From NCBI GenBank assembly GCA_904397185.1, contig CAJFOL010000027.1, positions 1-8,955 on the forward strand: a stretch of 8,955 nucleotides of DNA, given 5' to 3'. Below are positions 5,565 to 8,955 of the stretch, piece by piece. The position numbers and the translations under genes are program-made. A model generated the notes under the pieces. It had not been told where the DNA came from and did not search any database. It saw only the letters and a program-made list of their open reading frames with translations. This DNA is from an uncultured Clostridia bacterium (GTDB taxonomy: Bacteria; Bacillota; Clostridia; Christensenellales; UBA1242). Within the stretch, counting starts at the first letter, position 1; every line of letters starts with the position of its first letter.

Positions 5565-6698
5565 TTATTCATGGTGATGGCAATGCTCATGTCCGCATCC
5601 ACACTCATCATCAACATCAACAATTTCGATATATTTGTCAAGATTGTGTGCTTTGTAAATATTTTCAGGCATTTGGTCGGTAGTTGTGTAACCAGGCTCA
5701 GCAACAAGCACCTCAACAATACGATTGATAACACTTGCACAGGTTAGTTCTGCTGTTGACGGTCTTTCTACAACAACTCGTGTGCTAGGCTCGCCTTCAA
5801 TGGTCCAGTCATTGCAGTCAAAGTCATTTGGGCCGTAAACCTTGCCGATACATTCACTTTCAATTGTGATACCTTCCTTTGTCTGGGTAGTAACAACCGC
5901 ACTAAGCCCAGTGCAACGACCTTTAGGGATGGTCATTCCAAGGGTAGTGCTGTGGATTTCCTCTTCGGCAATTTGTGGAACCGATTTCTGAGTTTGTTTA
6001 ACCACGTGAAGTCCGAGTTTAGAGCATAGCCAGCCATTTACATTCCACATATAACAAGGCGAGAATTTACCAGCATTGATACGTTTTTTAAGTTCTTCAT
6101 CAGATATATTTTCAGGCTCATTGATTTCCTTTTTAAACTCTTCCTTAGTCAGTCCAACTCCGTGAACTTTTGCAAGCGAGATACCGTAGTCCTCTACATT
6201 GTAACTTGATTTACCTTTGATTTTTACAATTTTATGGGTAGCCCCACCAATCACACTGATAAGATTTCCCCAAAATACATCTTGATAACCACTTCCACAA
6301 ATGGTGCAACCAGTTTCTTTTGCAAGTTTATCAAGTTTTTTAGTGAGTTTTGGATTGGAATTTTGTGCATAAAAAGCCTCTTCGCAGGTAGAGATGGCAT
6401 TTACACCATTTTTAGCACAGATTTCATAGGCAGGGTAGTTTTCTGCGAACACACTTGTAGTGGTAATTATTGCAACATCGACGTTGTGAGATTGTAAAAA
6501 CTTGTCAAACTCCTTTGCATCTTTGATTTTAACACCAAGTGGTTTGTCGCTATCAATCAGCACCGAGATGTCCTTTCCGATAACATCAGGGTTTATATCA
6601 AAAGCCCCAACGATTTTAACTCCCTTTTCGAGAGCATATCTGATTGTGTATTTGCTCATTTTTCCACAACCATATTGAACCATAGTAATTTTTCTCAT
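5565..6698 (-). CDS. DapB-fold NAD(P)-dependent dehydrogenase, 2,4-diaminopentanoate dehydrogenase-like, with His/Cys tail
   Basis: The 377-residue protein has a dihydrodipicolinate-reductase-type Rossmann domain: a glycine motif GCGKMS (10-15, last Gly replaced by Ser) and Asp34 ending the second strand (GAFD), which favours NAD. The segment STCEEAFYAQ followed by LDKLAKETGCTICGSG resembles the CEE...D.LA...G.G region of 2,4-diaminopentanoate dehydrogenase (ord), an enzyme of clostridial ornithine fermentation that oxidatively deaminates its substrate to 2-amino-4-ketopentanoate. No other ornithine-pathway gene is present, and the usual NPGF after G.G is replaced by YQDVF, so the substrate is uncertain. 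The last 13 residues, ECGCGHEHCHHHE, look metal-binding. The frame runs to an ATG at 6725, but GGAGGT (6710-6705) lies inside that extension and 6 nt before the ATG at 6698, which is chosen. Probably heads an operon with tmk. Confidence 0.75.
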   Translation of the reverse strand: MRKITMVQYGCGKMSKYTIRYALEKGVKIVGAFDINPDVIGKDISVLIDSDKPLGVKIKDAKEFDKFLQSHNVDVAIITTTSVFAENYPAYEICAKNGVNAISTCEEAFYAQNSNPKLTKKLDKLAKETGCTICGSGYQDVFWGNLISVIGGATHKIVKIKGKSSYNVEDYGISLAKVHGVGLTKEEFKKEINEPENISDEELKKRINAGKFSPCYMWNVNGWLCSKLGLHVVKQTQKSVPQIAEEEIHSTTLGMTIPKGRCTGLSAVVTTQTKEGITIESECIGKVYGPNDFDCNDWTIEGEPSTRVVVERPSTAELTCASVINRIVEVLVAEPGYTTTDQMPENIYKAHNLDKYIEIVDVDDECGCGHEHCHHHE

Positions 6699-6716
6699 AT
6701 TTTTACCTCCGTTTTT

Positions 6717-6745
6717 AGTATACAAATATTTTTCAAGTTATACAA
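6717..6745 (-). promoter_or_regulatory. Candidate promoter of the dehydrogenase-tmk operon
   Basis: On the minus strand TTGTAT (6745-6740) is followed after 17 bp by TATACT (6722-6717). The -10 is a good match, the -35 weak. The predicted start near 6710 would leave a leader of only about 12 nt beginning at the ribosome binding site, so an upstream start is also possible. The rest of the 176-bp gap to uvrC (to 6874) is A/T-rich with long T- and A-runs; its weak A/T hairpins (6744-6771, 6836-6852) lack the T-run needed on the minus strand, so I see no clear uvrC terminator. Confidence 0.45.
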
Positions 6746-6874
6746 ACAAAATTGATAAAAACTTTTTGTTTTTTTTTAATTTTTAATATTATCCGTAAAA
6801 AACAATTAAATTTCATTTTTTTATACTTTTTTATTAAAATATCATGTATTTTTTAGAAATTAAAACTTACAAAT

Positions 6875-8713
6875 TTATTCTTCTGCCTTGTATTCAAGCG
6901 GATGCTCTTTAAAATGTGTGTGTATAACCTCGGCAAGAGCAGGGGATATCCCAGGGACGGTGCGGAGGAGGTCGACACTCGCTTTTGCAACCTCTTCGCT
7001 CGTTCCAAATGCTTTGAGAAGGGCATCCCGCTTTTTAGGACCAACACCGACAATATCATCAAGCGGAGACCTAGTCTGCTTTTGCGACCTAATATAGCGG
7101 TGATAGGTTATGGCAAACCTGTGAGCCTCATCCCTTATGCGCTGAATAAGTTTAAGTTCGGCGCTTCCTGGTCGTAGAAGCACTGGCTCAGCCTTGTTTG
7201 GAAAGAAGACCTCTTCCTGTTTTTTTGCAAGACCTATCATATCAATGGACTGCTCAAAGCCAAACTCTTTTAGTATCTCATAACATGAAGAAATCTGTCC
7301 TTTGCCACCATCAATTATGATAAGGTCGGGTTTTTCTCTGAAACTCTCACCGTTTTGCTCTTTAAGCCGTTTAAGTCGCCTTGTCAAAGCCTCGGCAAGC
7401 GAAGCAAAGTCGTTTGCACCTTTGACCGTCTTTATCTTAAATTTTCGATAATGTTGTTTGCAGGCTTCACCATTTTTGAATACCACCATTGAGCAGACCT
7501 TGTTTGTCCCACTTATATTTGATATATCATAGCACTCCATTCTCATCGGTGTATTTTTAAGATGCAACTTTTCTTGCAAACTCTTGACCGCCCCAATTGT
7601 ATTGTTATACTTGAGCCTTTCCTTTTCAATGTATTTGTTGAGGTATTCTTTAGAATTTTCAAGTGCCATATCAAGCAGTTGCTTGTTTATTCCATGCGGA
7701 TTTGTGATAATGTTGACCTTTTTATTGAAAAATTCATAGAGTAGTTCTTTGTCTTCAATATCATGTGACAATATTATCTCGCTAGGCACGAGCAAATTTT
7801 GGTAGTACTGCACGACAAAATTGAATAATGTGCGACCTTCTTCCAACTCAGCATCAAGGCAAGGGTGGGAGATTATACCAAGAATTTTGCCACCACGTAC
7901 CGCCATATATGTGATAACTCCGCTCAAGCCGTCAGTATAATATGCGAAGACGTCCTTGCTGACATCTTTAGGCAAGTTTGCAACCACTCGTTGTTTAAGT
8001 TTTGCCACCATTTTAAGTCTGTCACGGAACATGATAGCATTTTCAAAATTCTCGTTTTCTGAGGCTTGAAGCATCTTTTTTGTCAAAATTTCTTCAATTT
8101 CATCGTCATTACCGTTTAAAAAGTTGATAACTCTGTCGATTTCCTTTCGATAACCCTCTTTGTCAATACGTTTGGTGCATGGTGCCGAACATAACCCCAG
8201 CGAGTAGTTGAGGCATTCCCGCTTTGCCATTGAGTTTTCGGTGATTTTAAGGTTGCAAGTACGTATTTTAAAGGCAGAATTGATAGTTTTTACAATCTCT
8301 CGCACGTCAAGACCTGCGAAATATGGACCAAAATATCTCGCACCGTCCTTTTTAACCTTTCTTACTATTTCAATCTTAGGAAAAGGGTCCTTCATATCTA
8401 TTTTAATATATGGGAATTGCTTGCCGTCTTTAAGAAGAATGTTATAAAAAGGTTGATATTTTTTTATTAAGTTGCTCTCAAGTGCGAGGGCATCCATTTC
8501 GCTCATGGTGATATAGTAGTCAAAAATATCGACATTGTCGACCATTGCTTGAACCTTTGCCTGTTTAGGTGAGTTTCGAAAGTATTGACTGACCCTGTTT
8601 TTTAAGTTTTTCGCCTTGCCAACATAGATGACATTGCCGTCCTTGTCTCGCATAATATAGACACCAGGCTTAGTTGTCAAAACTTTAAGTTTTTCTTTAA
8701 TTCTATCATTCAT
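6875..8713 (-). CDS. uvrC: Excinuclease ABC subunit C
   Basis: UvrC makes both incisions around DNA damage within UvrABC nucleotide excision repair. Counting from the ATG at 8713 (612 residues), the GIY-YIG nuclease occupies about 13-95 (GVY 17-19, YVG 30-32, Arg40, Glu79, Asn91), giving the 3' cut. Four cysteines at 153, 167, 175 and 179 match those binding a 4Fe-4S cluster in studied UvrC. A UVR/UvrB-binding helix pair follows near 203-238. The RNase H-like domain for the 5' cut shows CYDISN near 394, IIDGGKGQ near 467 and RDEAHRFA near 528. Two helix-hairpin-helix motifs end the protein (VGVGPKKRDALL and VPGISPALAEVI). The frame reaches a GTG at 8740, but homologues begin as MNDRIKEKL does here (compare MNKQLKEKL in Bacillus). 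Unlike its neighbours, this start lacks a ribosome binding site. Confidence 0.96.
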   Translation of the reverse strand: MNDRIKEKLKVLTTKPGVYIMRDKDGNVIYVGKAKNLKNRVSQYFRNSPKQAKVQAMVDNVDIFDYYITMSEMDALALESNLIKKYQPFYNILLKDGKQFPYIKIDMKDPFPKIEIVRKVKKDGARYFGPYFAGLDVREIVKTINSAFKIRTCNLKITENSMAKRECLNYSLGLCSAPCTKRIDKEGYRKEIDRVINFLNGNDDEIEEILTKKMLQASENENFENAIMFRDRLKMVAKLKQRVVANLPKDVSKDVFAYYTDGLSGVITYMAVRGGKILGIISHPCLDAELEEGRTLFNFVVQYYQNLLVPSEIILSHDIEDKELLYEFFNKKVNIITNPHGINKQLLDMALENSKEYLNKYIEKERLKYNNTIGAVKSLQEKLHLKNTPMRMECYDISNISGTNKVCSMVVFKNGEACKQHYRKFKIKTVKGANDFASLAEALTRRLKRLKEQNGESFREKPDLIIIDGGKGQISSCYEILKEFGFEQSIDMIGLAKKQEEVFFPNKAEPVLLRPGSAELKLIQRIRDEAHRFAITYHRYIRSQKQTRSPLDDIVGVGPKKRDALLKAFGTSEEVAKASVDLLRTVPGISPALAEVIHTHFKEHPLEYKAEE

Positions 8714-8719
8714 AACAAT

Positions 8720-8748
8720 ATTATATACATTTTTCCCCACAAATCCAA
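8720..8748 (-). promoter_or_regulatory. Promoter-like sequence overlapping the uvrC start
   Basis: On the minus strand a perfect TATAAT (8725-8720) lies exactly 6 nt before the uvrC ATG, with a weak -35 TTGGAT (8748-8743) at 17 bp. If used, transcription would begin at or next to the start codon, giving a leaderless mRNA. A second -10-like TATACT lies at 8760-8755 without a good -35; it would give a leader of about 35 nt containing GGGG (8738-8735) but no ribosome binding site at the uvrC ATG. Confidence 0.45.
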
Positions 8749-8773
8749 ATTTTTAGTATAATTTTATTTAACC

Positions 8774-8804
8774 AACCAAATGTTGGACGACCAAACTTAG
8801 TTTG
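8774..8804. repeat. 31-bp direct repeat, copy 1
   Basis: Identical over 31 bp to 8874-8904, an offset of exactly 100 bp. It contains the palindrome CAAACTTAGTTTG (8792-8804). With two bases to its left it also forms the hairpin CCAAC-CAAAT-GTTGG (8772-8786). The first 4-18 bases match a degenerate 15-mer, CAAATGYTSGRCGAC, that recurs at 8810-8824. No protein-coding role is apparent. Confidence 0.85.
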
Positions 8805-8819
8805 CGAGCCAAATGCTCG
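8805..8819. repeat. Hairpin with the same CAAAT loop as copy 1
   Basis: CGAGC (8805-8809) and GCTCG (8815-8819) flank CAAAT. The loop and the downstream RCGAC equal those of the 8772-8786 hairpin, while both stem arms differ in a paired fashion. It directly abuts the end of repeat copy 1. Confidence 0.6.
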
Positions 8820-8844
8820 GCGACTATCAATAACTTTTCCTGTT

Positions 8845-8856
8845 GTTTGGTTGTCC
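8845..8856. repeat. Segment complementary to both repeat copies
   Basis: GTTTGGTTGTCC can pair over 12 bases with GGACGACCAAAC at 8785-8796 or at 8885-8896, each with one G-U wobble on the plus strand (an A-C mismatch on the minus strand). Both pairings cannot form at once. The element lies between the copies, leaving loops of 48 or 28 nt. Confidence 0.55.
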
Positions 8857-8873
8857 CTTGGTCTGTCAAAGCA

Positions 8874-8904
8874 AACCAAATGTTGGACGACCAAACTTAG
8901 TTTG
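8874..8904. repeat. 31-bp direct repeat, copy 2
   Basis: Second identical copy. Its palindrome is one pair longer than in copy 1, CCAAACTTAGTTTGG (8891-8905), but the CAAAT hairpin is degraded because its left arm lies partly outside the repeat. From 8906 to the right edge I recognise no gene; the minus-strand frame from 8955 is open for 29 codons to TGA at 8868-8866 and could be the tail of an upstream gene, without further support. Confidence 0.85.
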
Positions 8905-8955
8905 GATCAGTGTCCGATTAAGGTTATTTGTGTATAGACTGTGCTTCCGCTCTAA

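Noticed and set aside
6699..6725. Nine-residue N-terminal extension of the DapB-like protein.
   Set aside because: The ribosome binding site of the ATG at 6698 and the candidate -10 box lie inside it.
6744..6771. Hairpin AAACAAAA/TTTTGTTT followed by T-run as a plus-strand terminator.
   Set aside because: There is no plus-strand gene upstream of it; on the minus strand the T-run is on the wrong side.
8714..8740. GTG start adding nine residues to UvrC.
   Set aside because: Homologues start at MNDRIKEKL-like sequence, and the extension contains a perfect TATAAT; no good ribosome binding site precedes the GTG.
8780..8900. Micro-ORFs starting at the ATG in each CAAATG (7 codons including stop, for example at 8780 and 8880).
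   Set aside because: No ribosome binding sites; their similarity follows from the DNA repeat itself.
8774..8904. CRISPR array.
   Set aside because: Only two repeats, a 69-bp spacer, internal palindromes scattered through it and no cas genes.
8906..8955. tRNA or other RNA gene at the right edge.
   Set aside because: No acceptor stem, T-loop GTTC motif or cloverleaf could be found by eye.

Overview
The window is AT-rich, Gram-positive-type bacterial chromosome. Most genes start behind an AAGGAG or GGAGG ribosome binding site, gene ends carry T-flanked hairpins, and every tryptophan seen is coded by TGG with TAA or TAG stops, so code 11 fits. A BspA-like leucine-rich-repeat surface protein, a 2,4-diaminopentanoate-dehydrogenase-like enzyme and a long CofE-like ligase suggest an uncultured, probably gut-associated Firmicutes/Bacilli or Clostridia lineage. 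This placement is an inference from gene content; there is no rRNA to test it.

Layout from left to right. (1) 2-1252 (+): the 3' part of a leucine-rich-repeat protein whose frame is open at the left edge. (2) 1253-1552: a spacer with a bidirectional terminator and an unexplained AT-rich inverted repeat. (3) 1553-2734 (-): a CofE/F420-ligase-like protein. (4) 2735-2872: a divergent promoter region centred on a 17-bp palindrome that supplies a TTGAAA box to each strand. (5) 2873-3349 (+): a Lys/Glu-rich small protein with a DUF2188-type domain, followed by a hairpin and a 16-bp direct repeat. (6) 3457-4764 (+): an M16 zinc peptidase that converges on (7) thymidylate kinase, 4893-5537 (-), with a strong bidirectional terminator between them. 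(8) 5565-6698 (-): a DapB-fold dehydrogenase lying 27 bp upstream of tmk, so probably in one transcript with it. (9) 6875-8713 (-): uvrC. (10) 8714-8955: the uvrC promoter region and a repeat-rich stretch reaching the right edge.

The genes do not form one pathway. uvrC (nucleotide excision repair) and tmk (dTTP synthesis) are housekeeping; the others are a surface protein, a peptidase, an amino-acid-type dehydrogenase and two proteins of unknown role. I see no phage, transposon, CRISPR array, toxin-antitoxin pair or defence island. The parts that standard annotation does not explain are the repeat block at 8772-8905 (a 31-bp repeat at exactly 100-bp spacing, with a shared complementary segment between the copies), the start region of uvrC, the His/Cys tail on the dehydrogenase, and the palindromic divergent promoter at 2810-2848. 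Several ORF starts could be corrected from ribosome binding site positions (CofE-like, DapB-like, uvrC, M16).
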